A stretch of DNA of 64,000 bases from the NCBI GenBank assembly GCA_013399855.1, contig VXAY01007399.1:1-64000 (forward strand). Direction: 5' to 3'. The notes beneath the pieces are model-generated. The model was given only the letters and a program-made list of their open reading frames with translations. It made no database searches and had not been told where the DNA came from. This document shows, one piece after another, positions 23,701-36,200 of this stretch (position 1 is the stretch's first letter; the number at the start of each line of letters is the position of its first letter). The position numbers and the translations under genes were made by a program. The DNA comes from Oxyruncus cristatus. Taxonomy: Eukaryota > Chordata > Aves > Passeriformes > Cotingidae.

Positions 23701-26700
23701 GTATGCTTGGTGAGGGGAGTACTAGTTGCTGCAGTATTTTTCAATGTCCAGTTTTGTTCCCCCTGGTCCCACTACAGCTCGTTTGACTCACAAACTGACA
23801 TGGAAAACCAAAAGAATGACCTCCTCCCTCGTCTCACAAGTTTGCTTGTGAAGTTGAATGGGCCAGCAAATTCATGAAGCTTATTGGTTTTTTTTCTTCC
23901 CCATTTTAAGTACTATCTTGGACTTTGACACTAAGAAACTTAAAAAACCCAGTGATAATCTTGTAGTTTTACAGTTTAAATATGAACAATGTTTTTGGCT
24001 TGTAGAACTGTTTCTGTACACTATCTTTAAGCAAAATGATTGCTTTCCAGACAGTCTTCTTGTCCATGCTTCTTTCTCACCAGGAATAATAGATTGTGTT
24101 TATTACTAAAGATTTAATAAGTTTGAAATGCTCAACAAGGACTAGATGCAATCTTGTAAGAAAATGTCACATATTACCTGGCAAGAGATGTTGTCATTTA
24201 ACTTTCATATAACTCCGTGAAAGAAGCAACACCTGTATGAGGAAAGAAAAAAGTAGACATTTCAATGAAAGATCTGAAATATTTTATTTCATTTATTGAA
24301 AGCTGCTCTTAAAAAATAACTTTTCAGAATGAGATCTTCAGTTCTTGGGGATGCTGCATACAACTTGCAAACCATATTTATAATGTTTTATTTTCCCTCC
24401 TTCAGCGGCCCCTAAAACCAACACTGAGAGCACTTCATCCAGCAGGCAGGTGAGTACTGGGGAAAGAAAGATCTCCATTTCTGCCTTGACCAGCTGATTT
24501 TCTTGAGGTTTTAGCAGTCAGCATTTCAGCTTCAAACTGCATTAATCTGCCATTCTGCAGACTTGCCAGAAAAATATAGAGCAGCATCCCAATCAGCAAA
24601 TTTTGGCTTAAGTTCTATCCAGGGAAAGCTGAAGCAGGCAATTCCAGGTGCAGAATAAATGTACATAATGTGCAAAGTGGATTAGGCTTGCACTTGGAAG
24701 TTCCTAGGAAAGTGTAAATTGACATATAGGTTATGATAATTTGATGAGTGTAACTGAGCCCCCATGAGCCTTCTGCATTCCTGAATGACATCATTCCAAT
24801 ACACTTTTAAAAGTACACTGCTTTATCTTCACTTATCTTTGGTTTTAACTGAATTTTATCAATGTTTCTTTGTGTCACACTATAGACAAAAACTTCCATT
24901 CACTGAAATTACTTTTTGTGAACAAAGCCACGGACTTCCCATGCCCTGTGAAAGTCTGTACATTTCACAAACCCCACTGAATTAGTAAATGGTGGCTTTA
25001 AACACCTTTTAAAATCTTAAGGTAGAGAAAAGAGCTGTCACTTTCAAATGCCTTTGCTGGCTGAGCAAAAGGATCCTGAAGAACAAGGATTTCTGTCAGT
25101 CTGCTAAAGTACATTTAAACTAAAATTGGCTTGGTCTGCAGAATGATTGGAGCAAATAAAATGTCAGATGCCCTGACAACATAATCTGTGACTGGGGTTT
25201 GTATCAATTTTCTGTGAATACTTGATTTTGTTTTTTGAAATAACACCAGTGTATGTCACCCATGGAGGTTTGGCTACTCAAGGCATTCAGAGCTGCAAAA
25301 GTCATAAAAGTAGAGTTTTTAAATGAAGAACAGGTACATTTTGAAAACAATGGACTGAAATGAAAGCTAAGGAAAATAGGTTAAAAATGGGTTTCTCTTT
25401 TATGTGTGTCTATTTTTAGAATCATTAATTGTAAAGATTGTTTTCTGGGCAACATAGGCACATCTTCCTAGTACTTTTTCATGGTCCCAAAGAAGCACTT
25501 GTAAGTCCAGTTATTTGAATGGTCTAGTAAAAGAGTTATCTTCACACTGTTCTTACCTCACTACTGTATTAGTTAGAGGAATTGAATTTTTAATTCCCCC
25601 AAAAGCATCAGTAAATTATGAACTAGTGTAAAAAACACTCATGTAAATATATTTTAAGAACAGCTCTGGTAATCCTGCACCTGAGAAAATAGGAACTTGG
25701 CTAAAAATATTCCAAAACCATAGTTGTGGTAAATGTTGTCCCATCTATTGTAAGGCCAGATTAGTTTGTTAGAAATTGAACCCAAGGTGAACCTCCCAAC
25801 AAGCCAAGAGAAATCTTCCTCTCGTCGTTGTTCATTAGTTTGTTCCTTTTTTTATCTCTCATTTGTTTGATGTTAGGTTCACACTTCCTAAGGCAAGCTC
25901 AACACTGGTTGTGGGTTTTACCGGAGACCTCCTACAAAACTTTGATGGAATATAAAATATTCTCACAGCTACAAGGATGTGATAAGTTTCTGTTTGTTTA
26001 AATAAATGTTTGTGGTCCTTATTTTTCCAGCTTTCCCCACAAATTACTTATGCTTTTAAACAAGGCAGCCTGAAAACTATTATCCCGTCGGAACTGAAAA
26101 ATATTCAAAGGGTTTATTTTAATTATATTACTGGCACACGTGCATTTCACTTGAAGCATGACAAGCCCTCTCCCCTTTCTTGTAATCTGATCCCGAATTG
26201 CAGAATCTGTAATAAAAGTGTCCTTAGAGCAGCTATGGTTTTTAATTTTGTCCAGTAATTTTGCTGACTCAGCATCAATTGTTTTAAGAGCTTTTGCTGA
26301 CAAATGATAGCCTTAAATTAAGGCTGGCTAAGCAAACCATCTGTTGGCAGTCTCATACTTGAACAATACATGACTGCAAATGCAGAAGGTAGTTTTCATC
26401 ACAGAAGTTGTCACTTGAAAAGAAGTTACTGAAGAGCTTAGGAGCCACTCAAAGGAAACCACCCGAGGGCGTTATCAAATTTGCACCACTCAGGAGACAC
26501 ACACTCAAAAGCTCATTTTCTACTAGTTTATTGCATCAGTTTAGTTATATATATATGCTTATGTGTGCTTAGGCGTGTATCCCTGAATATGTTTTTTCAC
26601 ATATGTGCCCATCTCTGTGTGTGCAGGCACATACAATCTTACTGAAAGAAAGCAGATAGAGAAACATATACTAATATGCCAACTGAATCCCAGCTGGGGT

Positions 26701-27245
26701 TGTTCTAAAAAAGGTCGAATACATGATGGGTCTGACAGAACTAAGGTAGTGGCCAGGTATGTTTCCCCTGCTCAGCTCCACCCTGTCCAACATACACATA
26801 CACACACATGCACATTATCCGTCAGTGTGACCCAGAGGGTGTTTTGCAGCCTAGCAAAAAGTTTACAAGGAAACTATAGGTTGTTCATGAGACCTTGGCC
26901 AGCAGCCCATTCCTTATACATCACATGCTCTGGAAAGGTGTATTGCACCAGGGACTTGCCCAGGCAGTTGCTAAAACTGCATGTTCAACAGGAATAGATT
27001 TTAAGGGACCAAGGTAAGAAATAGTAAAGATGTTGCTCATACCCTTGCTTGTAGTTGCCATGAAAGGAAGATATTCTTTTTTTTTATTCCCCCCATATAT
27101 TTGTGCAGAGCTCATCTTCTGATAGTGGCATGTACACATTCTTGAGAAATAGAGATAGATACTTATACTGTATTAATTGAAATTATCATTAATGAGACAA
27201 TTTTTTCCAACTTCCTTTCAGCAAGTTTCTAAGAAGCAAGGGTGA
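20602..27245 (+). CDS. SMOC2: SMOC2, C-terminal part (four spliced exons)
   Basis: This is the 3' end of a secreted matricellular glycoprotein of the SPARC/BM-40 family, which acts in the extracellular matrix and basement membranes. Exons 20602-20704, 21628-21902, 24406-24449 and 27222-27245 join into one frame of 147 residues plus TGA. They cover the first helix of the extracellular calcium-binding (EC) domain, two EF-hand loops and a basic tail. From memory, the match to vertebrate SMOC2 is near identity across the EC domain (for example VVHWYFKQLDKNSSGDIGKK and VEYCDVNNDKSLSVQELMGC). The paralogue SMOC1 is excluded because it reads ...CDLNKDKVISLPEL and ends soon after the EF-hand, without the long basic tail seen here. 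The gene is partial: the signal peptide, Kazal, thyroglobulin and SMOC domains lie 5' of the window. No frameshift or premature stop is visible. Confidence 0.96.
20705..21627 (+). other. SMOC2 intron (923 bp)
   Basis: Bounded by a GTGGGT donor and a poly-T plus CCCATTTCAG acceptor. The T run just before the acceptor is 19-20 nt long and is likely to vary in length. Nothing else is recognised inside. Confidence 0.9.
21628..21902 (+). CDS. SMOC2: SMOC2 exon: EF-hand pair of the EC domain
   Basis: This 275-nt exon follows an unusually long T tract (about 21599-21617) and a CAG acceptor, and ends before GTAAGA. It encodes 91 full codons. EF-loop 1 is at 21695-21730, with loop residues Asp1, Asn3, Ser5, Asp7, Gly9 and Glu12. 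EF-loop 2 is at 21806-21841, with Asp1, Asn3, Asp5, Ser7, Ser9 and Glu12. Both loops keep oxygen ligands at the usual positions, so calcium binding should be intact. Cys residues before and after loop 2 match the conserved SPARC-family disulphides. The very basic run between the loops (RKKSKPKKCVKK) is typical of SMOC proteins, where heparin or matrix binding has been proposed. If the donor is not used, the frame stays open for 19 more codons to a TAA at 21959. Confidence 0.97.
21903..24405 (+). other. SMOC2 intron (2,503 bp)
   Basis: Bounded by a GTAAGA donor and a CTCCTTCAG acceptor. Near its start it holds an in-frame extension with a stop and an AATAAA hexamer. In its middle there is a diverged tandem repeat with one undetermined base. 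The rest is AT-rich without recognisable genes. Confidence 0.9.
22668..22907. repeat. Diverged ~98-bp tandem repeat with an undetermined base at the junction
   Basis: Copy 1 (about 22668-22764) runs from TCACAGAAACAGATCTCTC to CAATTTTCACTTAGG. Copy 2 (22766-22865) repeats it with substitutions and small A/T indels. A third, partial copy (about 22866-22907) repeats only the GGACCTAA...TTTTCACTTAG end. The single n at 22765 lies exactly between copies 1 and 2. The divergence between copies argues for a real, older tandem duplication, though copy number at the n is unsafe. Confidence 0.85.
24406..24449 (+). CDS. SMOC2: SMOC2 exon: Ser/Thr-rich tail microexon
   Basis: This 44-nt exon lies between a TTTTCCCTCCTTCAG acceptor and a GTGAGT donor, a strong pair. 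The A left by the previous exon plus CG makes Thr. Fourteen codons follow: Ala-Pro-Lys-Thr-Asn-Thr-Glu-Ser-Thr-Ser-Ser-Ser-Arg-Gln. Human SMOC2, as I recall it, has a comparable tail with a shared ESTS..RQ core, so the exon is orthologous although the tail evolves faster than the EF-hands. The exon ends in phase 0. Confidence 0.9.
24450..27221 (+). other. SMOC2 last intron (2,772 bp)
   Basis: Bounded by a GTGAGT donor and a CTTCCTTTCAG acceptor. It carries a perfect palindromic MAF/AP-1 type site and an E-box within about 300 bp (26020-26340), described separately. No coding sequence is recognised. Confidence 0.88.
26262..26274. promoter_or_regulatory. Perfect palindromic MAF recognition element (T-MARE)
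   Basis: TGCTGACTCAGCA is the full 13-bp consensus for MAF-family homodimers; its TGACTCA core also suits AP-1 and NRF2-small MAF. It lies in the last SMOC2 intron, about 1 kb before the terminal exon. Binding is predicted from the motif only. Confidence 0.5.
27222..27245 (+). CDS. SMOC2: SMOC2 terminal coding exon and stop
   Basis: After the acceptor AACTTCCTTTCAG the frame reads Gln-Val-Ser-Lys-Lys-Gln-Gly-stop, with TGA at 27243-27245. The human protein also ends in Lys-Gln-Gly, which fixes this tiny coding segment. It continues directly into the 3'UTR. The phase-0 junction with the previous exon gives ...SSSRQQVSKKQG. Confidence 0.9.
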   Translation, partial: QVSKKQG

Positions 27246-27305
27246 ACACCTTACTGATCCAAGGCAGATGTCTTTGACACGTGGGAGATTTCCTCACCAA
27301 AAGGC

Positions 27306-27311
27306 AATAAA
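27306..27311 (+). terminator. Candidate proximal poly(A) signal of SMOC2
   Basis: AATAAA only 61 nt after the stop codon. Use of this site would give a minimal 3'UTR. It may be fortuitous in AT-rich sequence; only 3'-end transcript data could decide. Confidence 0.3.
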
Positions 27312-28330
27312 AACAACTGTAGTATTTGCACTTTGTACTTAAAAATGTAAATTCACTTTGTAGAAATGAAATATTTAAGCAGACCTTTTTTTAATCTGTG
27401 AAAATGTAATGACTAGTTTTGAAAAATTATCACATACAATGTATGTGTATTCTTTTGTTGTCTGAAATATGTAAAACATGTTGGAGATGTAAAAGTTTGC
27501 ATTTAAATCATTTTTTAGAAAATAACTTTTTGGTAAACAATAGCACAGAAGCCTGACTCTATGTATTTTGGTTTCAATAGTATGCTTCATTTTTCTTAAA
27601 AATATCATTTAACTAGAGTTATGCTGAAAAATCTACTGTATTCTCAATTTTTTCCAAGCAGTGTTGAAAATTTCAGGTTTGTAGGACTGAGAGAATTATG
27701 TAAGTTGCTGTTTACTTGGTTTTGCCATTTTTAACTGAACAGATTTTTCATCGGTGGCAATATTTTGTTTTGTTTTGTTTTTATTGTAATTATTAGACTT
27801 TCCAAAGATCATGCAATGAGAATACAACCACTAATGGATTAAAAAAACCAGTTATTCTACTTGGGATGCTTATAGAAAAATGTATTCTTTTATCCATTTT
27901 TAAAGTTCCTTTTATTATACGTTTTGGTAGGATTTTTCTCCTGTTTGCTTTCCCTTGGGTTATTAGTACAGCAAACCAAAAAGGAGTAAAGTGGATTAGA
28001 TTGTAATGTCACTCCAGTCTAGTTCAGCCTGGGACTAAAAGCATGTTTCTGTGGTCAATGCAAAGCAGGAACAGAGTTCATATGGGTCAGAATTTAAATC
28101 TTACTATAGAGATGGGGAAGGACAAGCAAATGGCTCAACTTTTTTCCTCCTACACCCTATCAATTCTTTAGCTTGCCTCAAGGTCCACTGGAGGTAAAGC
28201 TGAACAAATTATGAGCAGTTGCCCTCAGGAGGGGCTACTCACCTTACCTCTGCCTGAGACTTTTTCCTTGCTGTCTGAAAGAAGTTCTCACCAGTTTTCG
28301 TGCCTTCTCTGTCATTTTTTCCCCTGATGT

Positions 28331-28375
28331 ATTTTTTTTTATTTTAATTTTATTTTTTTTTTTTTTTTTATTTCC
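28331..28375. repeat. T-rich tract
   Basis: Almost pure T with scattered A, including an 18-19 nt T run, inside the inferred SMOC2 3'UTR. Confidence 0.85.
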
Positions 28376-28655
28376 ATCTGAGGGGAATAAGAATTTGCAG
28401 ATATGAATTTAGGGCAGGGGACCCAAATGAAAAAAGCACTGCTTTTGAACAACTGTGAGTTACAAGCAGCTGAGTTGAGCAGTGCATTGGTAGATGGACT
28501 GCTGGCATCTAGGAGCTGACAAGGGAAGGCAGGAATGTTGCAACAAGCAGTGATCTCATTCTGGTTTGTTTAAGTAATGTATGGGATCTGACATGTGACT
28601 AGCTAAGCATAATAACACTCTGGCTTGAACTTGTACCTGGTGAAGCTTTTTTGCA

Positions 28656-28661
28656 AATAAA
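28656..28661 (+). terminator. Candidate main poly(A) signal of SMOC2
   Basis: Canonical AATAAA, about 1.4 kb after the stop, followed within 20-40 nt by T/G-rich sequence. It is the first canonical hexamer I noticed after the proximal one at 27306 that gives a UTR of family-typical length. Confidence 0.55.
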
Positions 28662-30948
28662 GTATAAGCATTTCAATTCTGATGTATGCTGAACTGATAG
28701 GAAACACTGTATACAATGGAATCGTACCCCAGAAATTATGTATTCTAAGCTTTGGCAGCAGGAGAAACCGAGATGCAACTGTGTGTTATCTTGTATTTTT
28801 GTTTTAAAAAGTATTTGTTATTCTTTAATACTGTTAAACTTTGAATTTAATCTTCTTTATAGATTAAAGGTCAGTATGTTATCAAACTATGCTGGTGATT
28901 TTTATTTTGCAACACATTTTTCAATAGTGAGCCGTGTTGGGAAGCAAATACATACAGTGGTGATTTCACCACTGCATGGAGTTTACAAGAAACCTCATGA
29001 CTGCACATTCTGTCAATCTACTTTTTTTTCCTTGTCCCTTTATGGAATTCTCTTCATGCCTTATTCATACCATTGCTTTCTCAAAATAGTGATTTTGAGG
29101 CCATACCTTTTGATGCTACTGTCTCTGTATAGTTTCAGTTTGGTCTCTTACCTTTTCTCAGCAAAGTGAGAGATGACACCTTTTCCCCTCGATGGGACTC
29201 TGAGCTGCTGGATAACATTCAGCCTGGCTGGAAACAATGAGGAGAGGGAGGCAAACCCTGAGAATTCTCAGCACCTGGTTAGGTGGTCGCAGTATGGTTA
29301 GTAGCAGCATTTTATAAGGAGGATCTAGTTCCCTCACTGTGGCCTTTGGAGACAATATAAATGTAGGCTACCAAATATTTTGCCATGTTCATGGTTTGAA
29401 AGTGCACCCCATTTAAAGTAACAGGGTGTGCGGGGAGGCAGATTTGGACTAGCCGTGTGATTATATAATGAGTAGCCTCAAACACTGATGGAAACACAAA
29501 TAAATGCAAAAGGCACTCTTATCTATTCAAAGACTTCTACAACTCAGAGTCATTTAATAACTGTACAATGACTGAAATGTGAGGTGTTTCTTCTTTGTAT
29601 TTGTTTCTGTCTCATCAATTTTATGGGTTTTTTCGATTACCAGCCATTACACCACTTGAATATAAGTAGTATTGACTTCTCATAGTTCTGGTTAGAGTCC
29701 ATATCCCTGACGAGATCATACTTGAAAGCTTGAAAATTCACCTTGGGTTCCCGTATCTTCCATATATCCACAGGATATTTAAACTTGAATAAATCTTGGT
29801 CTTTCTAGTTGTAACCAAGTATGTTCTTGATACCAAAAAGGAATCCATGGGAATAGGCCCTTAGACTCACACTGTAGTCCTGATGTTTATTTAGTTACAC
29901 AGTAATTAATTAGTTCTAGTTTTTATCCTATTCCATGTGTAACAGTTTAGCTTCAATTTTTATTATGTTCTTATTGAAAACACAAATAGTATTCTACTTC
30001 TCATTGACCAATATTTGTTCTAGTTCCAGCTATTGCTGAGCATATTTGTTTAGAGCTTTTAAAGGGTTGTAAATAGAAGACTACAAGGTTTGAAAAATAT
30101 GTATGTATTTAGTGATTTGTCCAGCCTGTTGCAGTGTCCATTAGTCAACAGGCCACACAGTGGGAAATGTTCCATGTTTTGTCAACACTTTGAAAAACTT
30201 TCTCATTTTGTTCCCATCCCTAAATATAGGCCAATTTCATAGTTCAAGTTTTACCAAAACCACTTAATTCTCAGTCTTCTCCCAGTCTAACAACATGCCA
30301 AGCTTTCAGATACTCGTTTTGTAGAACTGGGACCTAGATGATGACTCTGAATGAAAATTTTTCTTGCTAATATAATTTCAGATATTACAAGAGTGAAAGT
30401 GAGAAGACTTTAACAATACCCACTGCATATAAATAGAGGAATACACTGAAGTTTTTTTATTTGAACCAGGCTTTTGCCCTTCATAAGTACCATAAGCCAT
30501 GGAGAAAGCAGGTATTCCTAGAAAGCTGGAAGTAAAACAAAAATATAGATTAAATCACTAAAAACATTTAACTGTGTCCAAGATTTGATAGAATTTATTA
30601 ATATTTTCCTTTTGCAGTAGTAATAAAAGATGGATTTATGGAGGTTAAGAAATCTTTGCTGGCAAAGATAATGCAGTTGTGCCTTTTAAATATTTACACT
30701 AGTGTATTACATAGCTGTTATAGAAACTAACGTGAAGAGTTTTTAATGCAGAAAGTGAAAAGTTTTTTACTTTTGTTTCTTTAGGATGGCAAATTGATGT
30801 AATTTTTGGGGTAATTACTTTGACATTAAATAGGAACCAACTAAGTTTATCGATGTCTTAAACACTGAATAATTGTAGTAAATTATTGGTAGAAACTGTA
30901 CTCTTTGTCCCATTTAATTGTTCCAGTTCAAGTTTTGTAAATGAAAAT

Positions 30949-30970
30949 ATGCCCTTTGTTTAAAGGGCAT
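30949..30970. repeat. Perfect short hairpin (9-bp stem)
   Basis: ATGCCCTTT, loop GTTT, AAAGGGCAT; one further T-A pair outside. No T run follows on either strand that would suggest a terminator, and none is expected in a vertebrate. Confidence 0.8.
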
Positions 30971-32851
30971 AAATAATATATTTTATTTTTTTTCTTAAAA
31001 CAAAAACTCACGTAGAAAGCATTCAGAACAACACATTTCTCTAGAACACCCAATTAGAGGGATAACAGGGAGACAATTCTATTTTTATCTAGGTTAACAA
31101 TAGAAATGTATGCATATATGTCCACCTTCCCTTTTTCATTATACACTTTGTCCTCTCACTGCTGCTATACAAAGTTTTTGGAACGGAAGGTAGTGAAATG
31201 AGAGTCCATTCAGTGCATGTGAATGATCTTTTCTATAAAATAGAGTCATCTGAGTCATCCTTTCCCTAGATACTCTCTTTACTGATTATCAATTCAATGC
31301 ATAGGATTGCTTGCTTCATATCAAATACAGAATCCTTCTCTGCACAGGCATGGAACCCATTCTTGGCTAAATGGGTACTTTGAGAAGAAAATCATTCATA
31401 AATGATCAGCACAGTCTATGAGATTTTAGGTGGACAGCTGTAAGTTTTTATTAAGCCACAATAAGCAGTTTATAAAGATTTACAAAGCTCACTCAGTATG
31501 TGAAGTGCATCCATGAAGATGCTTATATTCAGTTAGAAAAAAAAAAGAAAAATGTGGTGAACGAAGTTTCCATTGAGAAACACTGTTACACTAAACCATG
31601 ACTGACTAAGCTCATGTGATTGAGGTTTTCTACGAAACTTCTCTTTTAATGGATTTTTGATGGTTATTTTTATGTTGAAAATTCTTTATCTAACAAGCAT
31701 GAAGTGTCAACACGGAAAGGGCACATTTGAACAACCAGTTTTGTCCCAAAAATTAAATATTTCAAAAAGCAGGAACATTCTTGCTCTTCCACAAACTTTA
31801 AAAAAAGAAAAATCATATTTGTTTGAAAGAACATTAATTTGCCATGATTTGTCTGAGTTTTTTAGTGCCTTGCTGTCCCTGTATGAGGCAAAGAAATGCT
31901 AAATTTTCATTTAACGGGACTGGGGTTTGATGAACTGATAGATTTAGCACTGAAACATGAAGATAACTTCAATATGGGTAAGGGTACTTATATTAGTTTG
32001 TACTTATGCAACACTGTTGAAGGAGTGTGAATTAGTGACCCTCAGAAATATAAAGGGCACTATTCCAACTTGCAAAACAAGACTACCATGGGTCTGATTG
32101 CAAACACCCTCAAACCTAAAATAATCTAGCATATCTCATTTCACTCAAAGGCCAATGTGAACCAAACCTCATTTTCAGCACTACCCAAGGAACATCTCTA
32201 GCTCTGTTGGTGTGCAGCTTCCCAGGTAGTCTTCCTGAATCCACAGCTCAGGTACAGTCTTCTGAGATCCCCAGGCTGTGATACTAGTGGGACCAAGATC
32301 CAGAACAAAGGACACAAGAAAAAACGTGATGACAGACACTGTAAATTACAATATATTACTCCATAGCTCAGATTTTTTTCCCCTGGTTGACTGGGTTGCA
32401 TTGAAAACTCCTTCCCTGTATCATAAATGACAAACCTGAGCAACTTGCTTCTTAATCCATCAAATCCATACTCAGAGTGACAGAACATCATTCCTCAACT
32501 GAGTGGCAGTCAATGTGAGTCTCAGCTAAAGGGCATTTGAGAAATACTGTGGCCTCTCAATAGTTTCATTTGCACAGTTAACTACCACTGATCAATTCCT
32601 CTTTCTGCTCAGCACCATATGATGGAGCAGTGTCAGCACACATCCGTTCTTTAGTGCTCTGCAGATGAGAGGTGTGCTTCTCCTTCCGTAGCATATTTCT
32701 TTGTGTTGCGTGTTCAGCATTGAGGAAGGAAGCTTGTTCTCTATTCATCTCTTGCTGTTATCCCAGGAACCTGAACTGCATCAATTGCTGCTTTATAGAT
32801 GTTTCAAGAAATGTTTTGCAACACAAAATATGGGACAGAAGAGGTGCTGAA

Positions 32852-33230
32852 TGGAAAAAAAAAAAACGGTTTAAAAAAGGATAATGAAAAAAAAAAAAGG
32901 GAGTGAGAAGAAAAATTAGGCAAAGGAAGAGAGAGAAGAGAGAAGTGAAAGGAGGATCATGGAGATACCACTGAGTGGTGAACTGAGGAAGGTGGCCAGA
33001 ACGCTTTTGCTAAAGCCAGATGAGGGAATGAAGGAGGAGCAGGCAAAGAGACAGAACAATTAAGGAAGGAGAGATAGCAGGTAGAAATGGGAGGAGAACA
33101 TAAAAGGGGAGGAATGGAAACAAAGCAAGGATAGAAATGGCAAAGATAGAAAGAAACAGAATGTTCAATGAAAAGTCAGAGAGGCCCAGGGGAGAAAGAG
33201 AAGAGAAGGGATATAGGTGAAACGGAGACA
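32852..33230 (+). repeat. Purine-rich (GA) tract
   Basis: About 380 bp with strong A+G bias on the + strand (GGAGGAG, GAGAGAAGAGAGAAG and similar), only sparsely interrupted by pyrimidines. The minus-strand open frame 33010-33318, rich in Leu, Ser, Pro and Phe, is a by-product of this bias. Confidence 0.85.
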
Positions 33231-36200
33231 GCAAATTTCCTCTTACTGGGCACAGCATCACTTTCTGACCAGTATGATAGGTCCATCCTGCCTTTGGATT
33301 GTTTCCCTGTCCATTCATAAAGTCTGAATTTGGTCCTCAGTATCGCAGTGACTCCAGTGCTTTGTTCCAAAAGGTATTTTTTTCATGGCCAATCTCAAGG
33401 CTTCTTTTAGATCCAGGAAATCTGAGCAACATTTAATGAAAATGTGAAAGAGGAAACCAGCATATTTTTAAATTAAGAGCAGATTTGAGTAGGATGAGGA
33501 AATCTGAACCACAACAAAGACAAATTTTCTTTTGTATTTCTTATTCAGTAAAGATGCAAGCAAAGGGTAATTAGATTTTTTAATAGTTTTTTTATTTCGT
33601 TCATTGTATCAATAGATCTTCTATGGGCTTGGATGATACCCTACAGTTTAACATTTTCTTTAATCAACACATTGATGGCAAAGGATAACAACAGGATTTC
33701 GTGTTTTTTTTGGTTTGGGTTTTTTTTGTGGTTGCCTTCATGTTCAATCCTGGGGTGGTTAAAAGCTAATTATTTAAATACTTCCCAAAATCTTTAACCT
33801 TTAAAGGTTTGTATCTCTGTGAGAGAGAAAAAGGCAGAAAAACAGAATGCAAGAAAGATGATCAAGAAAATTTTGGAGCCCAAAGAAAATATCATAGGTT
33901 AAAATCAGAAGTACTTTCAGGGTACCAAATATTTCCATGACCTGATGACAAGGAGTTTAACTTCATTAGCTTTAAATAGTCATCTGGAAAATGACTTGGA
34001 AAACACCTGATGACAAGAAATGTCTCACACTTCAGATTTTCAGCAGTGCAGTGAAGAAGGTAGAGGAGCAAGTCACATGGTGTACTAATGCAAATAGCAA
34101 ACTGGCATAGCCTGGGAAGGCTCTAGGGAGAGGGTGGGAAGGGATTTCAGCTGGGTGCAGCTGGAACCAAAGAAATGAAACAGTAAGTTTCATATTAATT
34201 TTCCCTCTTAAGTCTTACTTTAGTTTGCATTGCTGTTATATAGGCCTTGTCACAGGAGAGAAGTCAGTAATGGGTACTTTAGCAACTTTGGTCAATTGCA
34301 ACTGTTGGTGTATATTTTATGTTATTATTTTATTGTGTTTTTTCCCTTGGGGGCTCAAAACAGTCTTTCACACCACGAAACACCACACCTGTACTGCTTG
34401 ATGTCTAAACTGTATGGTATTGCTAATCTTCTGGAAAATAGAAAAAAAACAATTGAAAGAGAACTAACAGGACAGATCATGCAGCATCACTATATTGGTG
34501 ACAATGCTTTGCTGATGCTATTTTCATATTTTGCTCTTCATGAATATAGATAATCATTATCTTTCATCATAATTTAATTAATCACTACTTTAAAAATAAG
34601 AAACAATGCAAACAATCAAAAAATCATCTATTTTAGTGATGCCTTAAAATCTAGATTATATTTTAGGCAACATTAGGAAAAGAAAAATTAAATTCTTCCA
34701 GTATCTGAAATTTATTAAAGTTTATCATCATTTACACACATTTCCATAAGCAAAATTCAGCTCACATTGATCTACTGCTTGGTTCCATCACGCTACAGGA
34801 TTTCGCAGAAGAGTTTTGCATTGTTCGAGTGTCTGCCATAAATATAAGGGAGTTGAATATTTTTTTTCCTAACCCCCCTGTGTTTGTAGTCTATCACAAA
34901 ACCATGAGATATGTATGTGGCTGACAGCCTTTGTTTCGAAGATAGCAAGGAGTGGAATGAAAATGATTGAAGTGGAAGTGCAAAGGCAAAACTACATGTG
35001 GAAACTTGTAAAATGCCTTTTTGGACTATATGTAAGCTTGCGTTTTAGTGAATTTTCAACTCAGTTTTCAAAAACCAATATTTAATAGGTTGCAAAGTAG
35101 GATATGTTTGCTGCAGGAAAATGTGTACAGATGTTTCTGCATGTAAAGATAATGCCCTCTGTCTAATAGCCTTTGAGAATTGCCTCCAATAAACAGTCTT
35201 GTAGTTAACAGCAAAACCTGTGTTTATTCAGACAACATAACATTGAGGTAGATTTCTATTCCCACATAAAGAAACTTACCTTTCTCTAAAACACTGTGCA
35301 GACCAGCTGTGCTCTCCTTCCCTGGGAACGTTAAAGCAGTTTCAAGACCAGAGCCTGGAACTTTAATGAGCACAGCGTGGATTTAAAGAGTAAGCCAGAT
35401 TTGAGAGGGGAATGGAAGCATCACTTTATCACATCTTGTTTCTGTGAGAGTCAACATACAAAAGCTCTCACAAGTAGTGAGTTAAGATACTCTGAAATAA
35501 AAGTATGCCCAGTTCCCTGGAACCAGGGGCTGCCAGTGAAGTGAGTGCAGGCTGTGAGCTAACCTGCTTGCAAAGTGCTGCTGCCATTTCCCCTTCCACC
35601 TCAGCCTACAGCGTGGTGTGTTACACTCTCATACTCCATTCACTGTGGAGTTTCTCATGCTCTTTGCCTTAAAAACCTGTCAGGAGGGTGCTGCTAGATG
35701 GGCTAAATGTACATCTGGTTGGGTGCCAGGTTTAAATGTGGTGCTTGGGTCCATTTCAAAGCAGGGCTCCAGCACCATCACTTCAGATCATGATTTTGTG
35801 GGCTCAGACACAGAGTGAGGCTCCGGACAAGCCCCAGCATGAGCCATCCCTACAAATGGTGCCTGGCTCACAGCAACCTTCCCATTAGGCTTAATAAGCA
35901 TAGGCATGAATAAGCAGATGAAACAGATGGGACATATTCTGAATTGCAGAAGTGCTCAAGGGTTGGCTTCCATGAACAGGGAGGAGAAATAATCATTTGC
36001 CAAGACTAAGTTAGGGCAACCAATAGTTTGAATTTAATTCTCATTTAGACCTTAGACAAGGACATAGTTAGCCCCAGCTGCAAAGGAATATATCTGTGCT
36101 TATTGGCTGACTTTTTGAGTAATGAGTAGTATGAATCCAAGATAGGGATTTCAATAACAAGGCAATGTTGGTTTTATGGACCAAATATATTTTATTAAGT

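Larger units (their letters stand above)
27246..28680 (+). other. SMOC2: SMOC2 3'UTR (end inferred)
   Basis: This is AT-rich sequence after the stop codon with no coding continuation. I place the end at about 28680 because a canonical AATAAA at 28656-28661 is followed by a T/G-containing stretch suited to cleavage. The resulting length, about 1.4 kb, is similar to what I recall for mammalian SMOC2. An earlier AATAAA at 27306-27311 could give a very short UTR. A long T-rich tract lies at 28331-28371. The end is inferred, not seen in transcript data. Confidence 0.6.

Noticed and set aside
28738..29169. 143-codon + strand open frame just after the SMOC2 3' end
   Set aside because: Rich in Phe, Leu, Ser, Tyr and Cys as expected from T-rich DNA, with no domain and no promoter or splice context.
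33010..33318. Minus-strand frame resembling a membrane protein (Leu/Phe/Pro/Ser-rich)
   Set aside because: It is the complement of a purine-rich simple tract, which produces such residues in any frame.
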